From NCBI RefSeq assembly GCF_003626635.1, contig NZ_RAZT01000010.1, forward strand, positions 124,001 through 188,000: 64,000 nucleotides of DNA. Reading direction: 5' to 3'. The notes under the pieces were generated by a model. It was not told the DNA's origin. It made no database searches and worked only from the letters and a program-made list of their open reading frames with translations. Positions 1-7,139 of this stretch are shown here, in pieces; positions within the stretch are counted from its first letter, which is position 1; the number at the start of each line of letters is the position of its first letter. The position numbers were made by a program, and so were the translations under genes. Source of the DNA: Micromonospora musae. Its GTDB lineage: Bacteria > Actinomycetota > Actinomycetes > Mycobacteriales > Micromonosporaceae.

Positions 1-375
1 GGCCACGGCCCGGTCGACCAGGCCGTCGTCGACCAGCACCAGACGCTCGCAGCGGGGGTCGCCGGTGCGTTCCGGCAACCGGCCGGCCAGCGCGCGGACC
101 TTGTCGGCGGAGGCGTCGTCGAGCACGAAGCTCTGCTCCCGCCACCGCCCGTCGACCGCGAAGAACGCCTTGCTGTCGCGCTCCAGGTCGCCGTTGAGCA
201 CCACCGTCGGGTCGTCGCCGCCGAGCTCGCTGGAGGACTCGTTCAACCCCCAGACCTGGTACGACGCGGTGCCCTCGCCCGGCGGGTCAGCCACCCCGAC
301 GCCCTCGCACCCGGTCAGCAGCAGCGCCAGCGCCACTCCCGGAATCAGCAACCGCCAGCCCTGCCGTCGCGCCAT
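1..375 (-). CDS. Putative lipoprotein, C-terminus beyond the window
   Basis: Only the first 125 codons are inside the window; the frame stays open to base 1. The product starts MARRQGWRLL, has a hydrophobic stretch at residues 9-20 and a lipobox LLTGC with the lipidated cysteine at residue 23, so it should be exported and anchored on the outer face of the membrane. The mature part is acidic with no domain I recognise; a CEGVG...CERLVLV pattern leaves one further cysteine at about residue 110. The start ATG has a good ribosome site (GGGGAGG). It lies 73 bp upstream of the aquaporin stop codon on the same strand. Lipoprotein status is clear from sequence; function is unknown. Confidence 0.75.
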   Translation of the reverse strand, partial: MARRQGWRLLIPGVALALLLTGCEGVGVADPPGEGTASYQVWGLNESSSELGGDDPTVVLNGDLERDSKAFFAVDGRWREQSFVLDDASADKVRALAGRLPERTGDPRCERLVLVDDGLVDRAVA

Positions 376-448
376 CACGCCTCCCCAGCCGCCACCCGGT
401 ACCGCCGGATCAGACTCCCCGGCCGGCCGGACGGTTCCGCGGCCGACG

Positions 449-1177
449 TCAGGCCGGTGGGGTTCCGGGGCCCGGCTCTTCGGTGCCCCCGAGTGCGGAC
501 GGTGGTGCGTACGGCTGGGTGAGCAGTGGCGCCACGAGCGCCGCCAGCACTCCACCGAGCAGTGGGAAGACGATGAACACCCACAACTGGCGCAGGGCGA
601 TCCCGCCCTCGAAGACGGCCGGGCCGAACGACCGGGCGGGGTTGACCGAGGTGCCGTCCAGCGCGACGCCGACCAGGTGTGCCACGGCGAGCGCCAGCCC
701 GATGGCGACCCCGGCGACGGCGGTCTGCTCGGCGCGGCTCGTCACCACGAGCACCACCAGCACGAACAGGAAGGTCAGCACCGTCTCCAGCAGCGCCGCG
801 CCGAAGCGGTTGATGTGCGCGCCGTAGCCGTTGGTGCCCAGCGCGCCGGTCTGGTCGGCGACGTCACCCCAGCGGGTGAGCACCCACAGCAGGAAGGCGG
901 CGACGGTGGCGCCCGCGAACTGGGCGATCCAGTAGGCGACCGCGCCGAGGGGTGAGATCCTGCCGGACAGCAGCATCCCGAGGGTGACGGCCGGGTTCAC
1001 GTGGCTGCCCGAGAGCGGTCCGATCGTGTAGACGAGGACCAGCATGACGAATCCGAAGGCGAGCGCGACAACCACGACGCCACCCTGGATCCGGGCGGCC
1101 ACCGCGCTGCCCACGCCGACGAAGACCAGCAGCAGGGTGCCCAGGAACTCCGCAGCGCCGCGCTGCATGTCCGTCAT
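449..1177 (-). CDS. MIP-family aquaporin (AqpZ-like water channel)
   Basis: A 242-residue integral membrane protein with six hydrophobic segments and the two half-helix NPA boxes of the major intrinsic protein family: SGSHVNPAVT at 61-63 and GTSVNPARS at 179-181. The arginine directly after the second NPA is the selectivity-filter arginine of water channels, which together with the short length argues for a water pore rather than a glycerol facilitator. The ATG at 1177 sits 6 bp downstream of a TAAAAT hexamer, fitting a leaderless start; an in-frame ATG three codons further in is the alternative. The C-terminal tail is proline and glycine rich and probably disordered. Family assignment is firm; substrate is inferred. 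Confidence 0.9.
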   Translation of the reverse strand: MTDMQRGAAEFLGTLLLVFVGVGSAVAARIQGGVVVVALAFGFVMLVLVYTIGPLSGSHVNPAVTLGMLLSGRISPLGAVAYWIAQFAGATVAAFLLWVLTRWGDVADQTGALGTNGYGAHINRFGAALLETVLTFLFVLVVLVVTSRAEQTAVAGVAIGLALAVAHLVGVALDGTSVNPARSFGPAVFEGGIALRQLWVFIVFPLLGGVLAALVAPLLTQPYAPPSALGGTEEPGPGTPPA

Positions 1178-1183
1178 GTCGGC

Positions 1184-1189
1184 ATTTTA
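1184..1189 (-). promoter_or_regulatory. -10 hexamer TAAAAT, leaderless aquaporin promoter
   Basis: TAAAAT matches the actinobacterial -10 consensus TANNNT and ends 6 bp before the aquaporin ATG, so transcription would start at or next to the start codon. Confidence 0.5.
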
Positions 1190-1302
1190 TGGGCCCAGGC
1201 TCTCCGTCATCGTGAGGTTCCTGGGCGAGTCCGGCCCGCAAATGTGAGCGAAACGACGGCGTCGCGGGGCAGAGCGGACCGCCGCTCCCCGTTGCACGGT
1301 AC

Positions 1303-2376
1303 GTGGACGCGCGCTCGGTCGACGTGATGGTGATCGGTGCCGGTCAGGCCGGCCTCTCCGCCGGGTACCACCTGCACCGGACCGGCTTCACCCCCGGAAC
1401 CGGCTTCGTGATCCTGGACGCCGACGACGGCCCGGGTGGGGCATGGCGACACCGGTGGCCGACGTTGACGGTGGACCGGGTGCACGGCTTCCACGACCTG
1501 CCCGCCATGCCGTTCCCCGCCGCCGCACCGCAGCGACGGGCCTCCGAGGTGGTCAGCGGCTACTTCTCCGCCTACGAGCAGGAGTTCGACCTGCCGGTGG
1601 TGCGTCCGGTCCGGGTCGAGGCGGTCACTTCCCTGCCCGACGGACGGCTCGAGGTGCGTACGGATCGTGGCCGCTGGACCGCGCGGGCCCTGATCAACGC
1701 CACGGGCACCTGGAGTAGACCGTTCTGGCCGCACTACCCGGGTCGCGCCGAGTTCCGGGGCCGGCAGTTGCACACCGCCGACTACCGGGGGCCGGAGGAG
1801 TTCACCGATCAGCGGGTGGTGGTGGTCGGCGCGGGCACCTCGGCGGTCCAACTCCTCGGCGAGATCTCGCCGGTCGCGGCGAACACGACGTGGGTCACCC
1901 GCCGCCCACCGGACTTCCGCGACATCGACTTCACCCCCGAGCACGGCCGAGCCGCGGTCGCCCTGGTCGAGGCCCGGGTGCGGGCCGGTCGGCCGCCGAG
2001 CAGCGTGGTCGGGGTGACCGGGCTCCCCGTGACCCCCGAGGTCCGCCGGCTACGCGCGCAGGGCGTACTCGACCGGCTACCCATGTTCGAGCGGATCACG
2101 CCCGACGGGGTCGCCTGGTCCGACGGCCGATTCGTCGGCGCCGACATGATCCTCTGGTGCACCGGCTTCCGGGCCGCTCTGGACCATCTCGCCCCCCTGC
2201 ACCTGCGGGCGGCGGGCGGTGGAATCGAGATGGACGGCACCCGGGTGATCGCCGACGAGCGGATTCACCTGATCGGGTACGGCCCCTCGGCGAGCACCGT
2301 CGGGGCCAACCGGGCGGGCCGCGCCGCCGTCACCGAAATCCGTGCGCTGCTCGCCCGCGCCGCCGTTCTCGACTGA
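1303..2376 (+). CDS. FAD/NAD(P)-binding flavoprotein monooxygenase-like oxidoreductase
   Basis: A 357-residue protein of the flavin monooxygenase / CzcO-like group. It has an N-terminal FAD-binding Rossmann motif VIGAGQAGLS (residues 10-19), the acidic end of the second strand in VILDADDGPGGAW, and a second dinucleotide site VVGAGTSAVQ near residue 174 for NADPH. The ATG-motif region reads ALINATGTW and the C-terminal part carries IHLIGYGP, typical where FAD contacts return. Such enzymes oxygenate small nucleophilic or ketone substrates; nothing here fixes the substrate. The GTG start at 1303 is chosen because the Rossmann strand follows at once; an ATG at 1327 would cut into it. It stands alone between aquaporin and the HesB-like gene. 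Confidence 0.8.
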   Translation: MDARSVDVMVIGAGQAGLSAGYHLHRTGFTPGTGFVILDADDGPGGAWRHRWPTLTVDRVHGFHDLPAMPFPAAAPQRRASEVVSGYFSAYEQEFDLPVVRPVRVEAVTSLPDGRLEVRTDRGRWTARALINATGTWSRPFWPHYPGRAEFRGRQLHTADYRGPEEFTDQRVVVVGAGTSAVQLLGEISPVAANTTWVTRRPPDFRDIDFTPEHGRAAVALVEARVRAGRPPSSVVGVTGLPVTPEVRRLRAQGVLDRLPMFERITPDGVAWSDGRFVGADMILWCTGFRAALDHLAPLHLRAAGGGIEMDGTRVIADERIHLIGYGPSASTVGANRAGRAAVTEIRALLARAAVLD

Positions 2377-2387
2377 TCCGGGTCTAT

Positions 2388-2416
2388 TTGACGGATCGCC
2401 CGACGGCGTGCAACGT
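2388..2416 (+). promoter_or_regulatory. Candidate promoter for the HesB-like gene
   Basis: TTGACG at 2388-2393 and CAACGT at 2411-2416 are separated by 17 bp, close to the housekeeping sigma factor consensus. The gene starts at 2590, so the implied 5' untranslated region is about 165 nt. Not tested. Confidence 0.4.
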
Positions 2417-2589
2417 AGGGGGTGACGGGGCTCTCACCTGCCCCGACGCGGTAGCGGCGATGGGAACGCCGCATGTGCTGGCGGCGACGAATCGTCGCGC
2501 GATCACCTCCCACGTGCCCCGGACGCGGGCCAATCACCGGTCTGCGCCGTTTCGACCGCGATCCGAGAGAATCCACGAGGAGTTCCACC

Positions 2590-2871
2590 ATGCTCACCAT
2601 GACCGACAACGCCGTCCTGGTCATCCGTGATCTCGCGAACCAGCAGGACGTCGGGGAGGACGGCGGGGTGCGCATCGCCGCCGACGCCACGGCGGGCTCG
2701 CTCACCGTCGAGCTGGTCGCCGGGCCGACGCAGGGCGACCACGTGGTCGACAACGAGGGGGCGCGGATCTTCCTCGACTCCGACGCCGCCTCGATCCTCG
2801 GCGACGCCTCGGTCGACGCGACCGTCGACGACCAGGGCATCGTTCAGTTCGGCTTCACCGAGAAGCCGTAA
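2590..2871 (+). CDS. HesB/IscA-fold small protein lacking cysteines
   Basis: A 93-residue acidic protein whose spacing of beta-strands (VRIAADATAGSLTVELV, GARIFLDSDAASILGDASVDA) resembles the A-type iron-sulfur carrier fold (HesB/IscA) seen as stand-alone actinobacterial proteins. The three cysteines that bind the cluster in IscA are absent; the sequence has no cysteine at all, so cluster carriage in the usual way is unlikely. The ATG at 2590 follows a GAGGAG ribosome site by 6 bp; an upstream in-frame start at 2473 is not needed. A probable promoter lies about 170 bp upstream and a strong hairpin follows the stop, so it is probably monocistronic. Fold assignment is by resemblance only. Confidence 0.65.
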   Translation: MLTMTDNAVLVIRDLANQQDVGEDGGVRIAADATAGSLTVELVAGPTQGDHVVDNEGARIFLDSDAASILGDASVDATVDDQGIVQFGFTEKP

Positions 2872-2882
2872 CCCGCACGTCG

Positions 2883-2913
2883 CACCCCGCGGGCCTCGCG
2901 GCCGCGCGGGGTG
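2883..2913 (+). terminator. Hairpin terminator after the HesB-like gene
   Basis: CACCCCGCG (2883-2891) pairs with CGCGGGGTG (2905-2913) to give a 9-bp GC stem, with GGCC/GGCC pairing possible in the loop. It begins 12 bp after the stop codon. There is no T-tract, as is usual for actinobacterial terminators. Confidence 0.55.
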
Positions 2914-3005
2914 TCGTCTGCGCTCCCACCTGGCCGGTCCCGCACGTCGTGGCACCCGTACGGTGTCACGACGTGGGGGAACCCGCCCGGCGGAACCGGG
3001 TCGGG

Positions 3006-3527
3006 TCAGTCGTCGTCGTCGCCATCGTCGTCGTCCTGCTCCTGCTCCGCCCGGAGCACCGCGCCGTTCTCGCGGTCGACGTCGATGTCGTGCTCGACAC
3101 CGCCCGACACGATCTCGACGCTCCACACCGGTCGGCCGTGCTCCTGCTCGGCCTCGATCTCCTCGATCCGACCGCCGCCCGCCTTCGCCAGCGCGATCTC
3201 CCCGGCCCGTTGCGGACCGATGCGGTCACCGCCCGACGTGCCGGTGCTGCCCGACGGGGCGCTGCTGCTGGAGGGAGCGCCGCTCGGCGTACCGGCGGTG
3301 CTGCCCGGCGTACCGGCGGTGTTGCTCGGCGTGGCGCTGTCGTCCGGCGTGCCGCTGGTGGCGCTCTCATCCGGCGCGGTCGGTGCGGCGGTGACCGCGG
3401 CCAGCGTGGTGCCCCGGTCGCGCCGCTCGTCGGCCACGGCGGCGCCGATCGCCACGCCGGCCACCGCGAGTACGGCCGCCCCACCGGCCGACGCCAGGAG
3501 CATTGAACTGCGCTTCATCGTCTCCAC
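3006..3527 (-). CDS. Secreted PepSY-domain protein
   Basis: A 173-residue protein: N-terminal signal or anchor segment (about residues 10-33), a long Ser/Thr/Pro/Gly linker (about 50-100) and a C-terminal PepSY domain (RAGEIALAKAGGGRIEEIEAEQEHGRPVWSVEIVSGGVEHDIDVDRENGAVL). PepSY domains occur as propeptides or extracytoplasmic inhibitory modules. The tail ends in an unusual run of aspartates (DDDDGDDDD), which could bind divalent cations. The gene lies downstream of a histidine kinase and regulator on the same strand but has its own upstream box (3589-3603) identical in layout to one in front of another gene, so it is a probable target of that system. The start METMKRSS follows a GGTGGAG ribosome site. 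Confidence 0.8.
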   Translation of the reverse strand: METMKRSSMLLASAGGAAVLAVAGVAIGAAVADERRDRGTTLAAVTAAPTAPDESATSGTPDDSATPSNTAGTPGSTAGTPSGAPSSSSAPSGSTGTSGGDRIGPQRAGEIALAKAGGGRIEEIEAEQEHGRPVWSVEIVSGGVEHDIDVDRENGAVLRAEQEQDDDDGDDDD

Positions 3528-3588
3528 CTCTCTCGCTTCCTGCCATCGAGAATGGGCCCGAGGCGGATAGGGCGGCGCTGTCGGAGGA

Positions 3589-3603
3589 CTAAGGCCGGGT
3601 TAA
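3589..3603 (-). promoter_or_regulatory. TTAACC-N4-CTTAG box, predicted response-regulator site
   Basis: On the minus strand the bases read TTAACCCGGCCTTAG: two TTA half-sites exactly 11 bp apart, the spacing used by OmpR/PhoB-family dimers binding direct repeats. It lies 61 bp upstream of the PepSY start and recurs at 5738-5752. A TATCCG hexamer follows 19 bp after the box. Confidence 0.6.
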
Positions 3604-3706
3604 GCCCGCCGGAGGTCGAGGTCGGGCGAGCCTCGGTGCAAGCGCATGCTCGTCGAGCCGCGCGACCGCCGCCGAATCTGGCTCTTGTGGGCTCGCCGTC
3701 GGCCGT

Positions 3707-5008
3707 TCAGGCACCCCGAACGGTGGCGGCCGGGAGCGCCGGTGGGCCGAGCCGGAGCAGCACCTCGGCACCGCCGCCCGCCGCCGTACGCAGCTCCAAC
3801 CGTCCGCCCGCGGCCTGCGCCGCCCGGCGGGCGATGTCCAGACCGAGCCCCGTCGAACCGGCGGCGCTCGCGCCCCGGCGAGCCGCGTCGGCCGGCAGGC
3901 CCGGGCCCTCGTCGGCCACCGTCAGCACCGCCTGGCCGCCCGCATCGGCCAGCCGCACCGCGAAGGGTGTGCCGTCCGGGGTGTGCGCGAAGACGTTGCC
4001 GAGCAGCGCGTCCACCGCGGCCGCCAGCTCGTCGGCCGGCACGCCGACCGGCAGCGGACCGGAGGCGAGGTCCAGCGTCACCGGCCGGCCGGTGTCCTCG
4101 GCGAGCACCGACCAGAACGCCACCCGCTCGGCGACGATCGCCGCCGCGTCCGAGCCGGTCGGACCGGCCGCCGGGGTACGCCGCCAACGAGCCTGCCGGA
4201 TCAGGCCGGTCACGGCCCGTTCGAGGCCGTCCACCGCGGCCGTGATCCGGGACGCGTCGTCCGGGTCGCGCAGGGACTCCGCCTCCAGCCGAAGCGCGGT
4301 CAGCGGGGTACGCAGCCGGTGGGACAGGTCGGCGACCTGCTCGCGTTCCTGCAACAGCAGCACCTGGATCCGTCCGGCCAGGTGGTTGAGCGCGCCGGCG
4401 ACCTCCCGCAACTCCGGTGGCCCGGACGGGGTGACCCGGGCGTCGAGCTCGGCGTTGGCGAGGCGGTGCGAGACCGCCGACAGGTCCCCGATCGGCCGCA
4501 CGAGGGTACGGGCCAGCCGATCCGCCACCACCAGCCCGATGAGCACCAGAAGCAGCCCCAGCAGGGCGAGCACGAGCCAGGCGAAGGTCACTCCGTCGGT
4601 CAGCTCGCCGCGCGGCACCGCGACCCGGATCACCCCCGTGCCGTCCGTCCGGCCCTGCACGGCGATCACGATCTCGCGGCCGGACGCGGACTCCCCGGTC
4701 AGGCTCTGGCCGCGGGCGGCCAGCGCGACCGCCGGCGTACGCGGCACGGGCGTGCCGAGCACGCTGCCGTCGGGCAGGTAGACGCTCACCGGCCGGCCGG
4801 AGTCGGCGGCCAGCTGCTCGACGGTCAGTCGGATGGTGGCCGTGTCGGCGGTGCCCACCACCGGAACCAGACTCTGCGCGTCGGCGGTGGCCCGTACGGT
4901 CGCCCGGTCCTCGGCGACGGTACGCACCAGCAGCGCGAGCGGCACCAGGAAGGCGACCAGGATGAGCACGCTCACCGCGGCGACCATGAGCACCAGTCGG
5001 CGCCTCAT
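3707..5008 (-). CDS. Two-component sensor histidine kinase (HAMP-HisKA-HATPase)
   Basis: A 433-residue kinase: first membrane helix at about residues 7-28, an extracytoplasmic sensor region of about 110 residues, second helix near 140-162, HAMP linker, HisKA H-box DLSHRLRTPLTALRLE with the phosphorylated histidine near residue 230, N-box ALLGNVFAHTPDG, G1 box VADEGPGLP and G2 box GSTGLGLDIARRAA. It autophosphorylates and passes phosphate to the regulator encoded just upstream. Its ATG overlaps the regulator stop as ATGA, so the two are translationally coupled; a longer in-frame start at 5158 would lie entirely inside the regulator gene and is rejected. The signal is unknown, but the PepSY protein next door suggests envelope or cation stress. 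Confidence 0.92.
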   Translation of the reverse strand: MRRRLVLMVAAVSVLILVAFLVPLALLVRTVAEDRATVRATADAQSLVPVVGTADTATIRLTVEQLAADSGRPVSVYLPDGSVLGTPVPRTPAVALAARGQSLTGESASGREIVIAVQGRTDGTGVIRVAVPRGELTDGVTFAWLVLALLGLLLVLIGLVVADRLARTLVRPIGDLSAVSHRLANAELDARVTPSGPPELREVAGALNHLAGRIQVLLLQEREQVADLSHRLRTPLTALRLEAESLRDPDDASRITAAVDGLERAVTGLIRQARWRRTPAAGPTGSDAAAIVAERVAFWSVLAEDTGRPVTLDLASGPLPVGVPADELAAAVDALLGNVFAHTPDGTPFAVRLADAGGQAVLTVADEGPGLPADAARRGASAAGSTGLGLDIARRAAQAAGGRLELRTAAGGGAEVLLRLGPPALPAATVRGA

Positions 5009-5697
5009 CCCGTCGCCCGCGGCGATTCCAGCCGCACCCCGACCCCCCGCACGGTGTGCAGGTAGCGCGGCTCCTGAGCGCTCTCGCCCAGCTTGCGGCG
5101 CAGCCACGACAGGTGCACGTCGACGGTCTTGTCGGCGCCCCCGTACGGGATCTGCCACACCTCGCTGAGCAGCTCACGTTTGGTGACCACCTGCCCGGGC
5201 CGGGCGGCGAGGTGGTGCAGCAGGTCGAACTCGCGAGGGGTCAGCTCAACCTGGGCTCCGTCCAGGGTGACCTGTCGGGACCGGGGATCGACCCGCAGTC
5301 CACCGACGACGAGCGTCGGGTCCGGGGTGCCGCCACCGGGCGCCCGGCGCAGCACCGCCCGGGCGCGGGCATCCAACTGCGCGGCGGTGAAGGGCTTGAC
5401 CACGTAGTCGTCGGCACCGGCGTCCAACACCCGGACGATCTCCGTCTCGTCGTCCCGGGCGGTGGCCACGATCACCGGGACCGCGCTGACCGCGCGCAGC
5501 ATCCGCAGCAGCTCACGACCGTCCAGATCGGGCAGCCCGAGGTCGAGCACGACGAGGTCGGGCCGGTCCTCGAGCGCGTCCCGCAACCCGGCCATCGCCG
5601 TCGAGGCGGCGGCCACCGCGTGCCCGCGTTCCCGCAACGCCCGGATCAGCGGGGTGCGGATGGTGAGATCGTCCTCGATGAGCAGCAGGCGGGCCAC
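5005..5697 (-). CDS. OmpR/PhoB-family response regulator
   Basis: A 230-residue regulator with an N-terminal receiver domain (acidic pair Glu8-Asp9-Asp10, phosphoacceptor Asp52 in VVLDLGLPD, Thr/Ser position in VIVATAR, Lys101 in VVKPFT) and a C-terminal winged-helix trans_reg_C domain (LTPREFDLLHHLAARPGQVVTKRELLSEVW ... VDVHLSWLRRKLG ... VRGVGVRL). It would bind 11-bp-phased direct repeats as a dimer. The GTG start is 6 bp downstream of TAGCCT, so it is probably leaderless. Downstream kinase overlaps by 4 bp. A candidate binding box lies 40 bp upstream of its start in the divergent intergenic region, consistent with autoregulation. Confidence 0.92.
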   Translation of the reverse strand: MARLLLIEDDLTIRTPLIRALRERGHAVAAASTAMAGLRDALEDRPDLVVLDLGLPDLDGRELLRMLRAVSAVPVIVATARDDETEIVRVLDAGADDYVVKPFTAAQLDARARAVLRRAPGGGTPDPTLVVGGLRVDPRSRQVTLDGAQVELTPREFDLLHHLAARPGQVVTKRELLSEVWQIPYGGADKTVDVHLSWLRRKLGESAQEPRYLHTVRGVGVRLESPRATG

Positions 5698-5703
5698 GCT
5701 GGC

Positions 5704-5709
5704 AGGCTA
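5704..5709 (-). promoter_or_regulatory. -10 hexamer TAGCCT, leaderless regulator promoter
   Basis: TAGCCT fits TANNNT and ends 6 bp before the GTG of the response regulator gene. Confidence 0.45.
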
Positions 5710-5737
5710 ACCGGTGCCACCGAGTTCGGCCGGATCG

Positions 5738-5752
5738 TTAACCGTCTCTTAG
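5738..5752 (+). promoter_or_regulatory. TTAACC-N4-CTTAG box, second predicted regulator site
   Basis: TTAACCGTCTCTTAG on the plus strand has the same TTA-N8-TTA layout as the box at 3589-3603 and the same orientation relative to the gene downstream (5799). A CAACCT hexamer follows after 19 bp, the same distance as the TATCCG after the other copy. It also lies upstream of the divergent regulator gene. Confidence 0.6.
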
Positions 5753-5798
5753 CGTCGTGCCATGCCGCGGCCAACCTCCGGTCGGGCAGACTCGCAGC

Positions 5799-6263
5799 AT
5801 GCGCCGCCGTTGGCTCCTCATCGTCGTCGGGTGGTTGGCCACCGCTGCCCTCGCCACCCTGATCGGCCTCGGCGCGATCCGGCTTGTCGGCGAGAGCCTG
5901 ACCGGGACCCCGGGCGGCGTGCGGGGCGAGGACGAGATCGCCCGGGCGCTCTCCGCGGACCCGCCTCCGCTCACGCCGTCCGGCGCCCCCTCCGCCTCGT
6001 CGCCGTCGGGCGTCCCCGCGTCGCCGTCGAGCAGCTCGTCGGCGCGGCGCAGCTTCGCCACCGCGGGCGGCACCGCGGTGGCCGAGTGCACCCCGGAGGG
6101 GGTCCGGCTGGTCTCCTGGGCGCCGGCGCAGGGCTTCCGGGTGCGGGACGTCGACCGGGGCCCGGACGACGACGTCGAGGTCAAATTCGAGGGGACCGGC
6201 GGGGAGTACGAGCTGAAGCTGCGCTGCCTCGGCCGGGAGCCGGTCGCCGTCGAGGACGACTAG
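5799..6263 (+). CDS. Membrane-anchored protein of unknown function, likely regulon member
   Basis: A 154-residue protein with an N-terminal membrane segment (WLLIVVGWLATAALATLIGLG, positive RRR before it), a Pro/Ser-rich linker around residues 55-85 and a small C-terminal domain with two cysteines (AECTPEG ... KLRCLGR) that could form a disulfide outside the cell. I do not recognise the family. The ATG at 5799 is preferred to the GTG at 5757 because the latter would start only 4 bp after the predicted regulator box. It is divergent from the two-component genes and shares their box. The TAG stop is created by the end of the inserted element at 6263-6426. Confidence 0.7.
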   Translation: MRRRWLLIVVGWLATAALATLIGLGAIRLVGESLTGTPGGVRGEDEIARALSADPPPLTPSGAPSASSPSGVPASPSSSSSARRSFATAGGTAVAECTPEGVRLVSWAPAQGFRVRDVDRGPDDDVEVKFEGTGGEYELKLRCLGREPVAVEDD

Positions 6264-6428
6264 GGCGTGTGTCGAAGTCCTCGGTCGAGCCGAGGCGGAG
6301 TCCAGGCGGCGGTCCGGCAAGGCGGGGATTCGTTCGGATACCGGTGTTGTATCCGGACGAAGCGCCGACGCCGCCGGTCGTCGTCTGGGCCCGCCGCAGG
6401 CCGGCCAGGGACTTTGACACATGCCCTA
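6261..6428. mobile_element. MITE-like palindromic element with TA target duplication
   Basis: A 164-bp element (6263-6426) flanked by TA on both sides. Its 18-bp terminal inverted repeats, GGGCGTGTGTCGAAGTCC (6263-6280) and the complement of 6409-6426, match at 16 of 18 positions. The exact centre is also palindromic: TTCGTTCGGATAC (6329-6341) against 6349-6361, 12 of 13. The whole element can fold as one long hairpin. It encodes no protein, so it would need a transposase supplied in trans; TA duplication is typical of IS630/Tc1 and some IS5-group elements. Confidence 0.7.
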
Positions 6429-6697
6429 AGCCCGTCGACCGGTACGCCACGCGAGACCGGGCGGGGACGAGCGCACGGCGCCGCCCGACCGAAAGTCGGA
6501 ACGTCGCCGCGCTCTGGCCGTCTCCCACCGTCGCAGCCGTTCGGCGGTACGCCAGCGGGGACCTGGCTCAACCGACTGATCGCCGGTCTGAAACCTCAAT
6601 CCCCGGCCGGTACGGCTCCAAACCTCGGCGAAGTGGGAAATTCCACCATCCGTCAGTCCCGGCGTGGCGCGGCCACGGAACGGGTATGGGGCCCGCC
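6429..6697. other. Non-coding stretch upstream of the cupin gene
   Basis: No reading frame with convincing coding character, no strong hairpin and no clear promoter was seen between the inserted element and the cupin gene. Confidence 0.4.
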
Positions 6698-7087
6698 ATG
6701 GAGCATTTCACGATCGCGACGGTCGCCGAGAAGAGTCCCGACTTCCGGCGGGTGCTGTGGACCGGACAGAACACGCAACTGGTCATCATGACGATCCCGC
6801 CGGGCGGTGAGATCGGCGAAGAGGTGCACGAGGGCATCGACCAGATCCTCACCTTCGTCAGCGGCACCGGTGAGGCGCGGGTGGCCGGTGAGAAGCGGGA
6901 GGTCGTACAGGGCGACCTGGTGGTCGTACCGGCGGGCACGAAGCACAACTTCGTCAACACCGGACCCAACCCGCTCGTGCTGTACACCGTCTACGGCCCG
7001 CCGGAGCACGCCGACCAGGCGGTGCACCACACCAAGGAGGAGGCGGACGCCGCGGAGGCCGCGGGCGACGACGAGCCACCGAACTGA
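6698..7087 (+). CDS. Cupin-domain protein
   Basis: A 129-residue single-domain cupin. The first cupin motif is PGGEIGEEVHEGIDQILTFVSGTG (metal-ligand His and acidic residues) and the second is GDLVVVPAGTKHNFVNTG, followed by an Ala/Glu/Asp-rich C-terminal tail (EEADAAEAAGDDEPPN). Proteins of this size bind a metal in a beta-barrel and act as isomerases, dioxygenases or sensors; the reaction cannot be read from sequence. An in-frame ATG at 6686 gives four more residues and is almost equally likely. The GH15 gene follows 50 bp later on the same strand and may be cotranscribed. Confidence 0.8.
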   Translation: MEHFTIATVAEKSPDFRRVLWTGQNTQLVIMTIPPGGEIGEEVHEGIDQILTFVSGTGEARVAGEKREVVQGDLVVVPAGTKHNFVNTGPNPLVLYTVYGPPEHADQAVHHTKEEADAAEAAGDDEPPN

Positions 7088-7139
7088 AGGAGGCGGGACC
7101 GGCTCGTTGGATCCCGGTCGATCGGGGTACCCGGGGCGG

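Noticed and set aside
5008..5158. Longer histidine kinase start at 5158
   Set aside because: The additional 50 residues are Arg/Gly-rich and encoded entirely inside the response regulator gene.
6683..6690. GGGTAT before the cupin gene as a SigB/SigF-type promoter
   Set aside because: No GTTT-like -35 at the right distance, and it overlaps a possible start codon.
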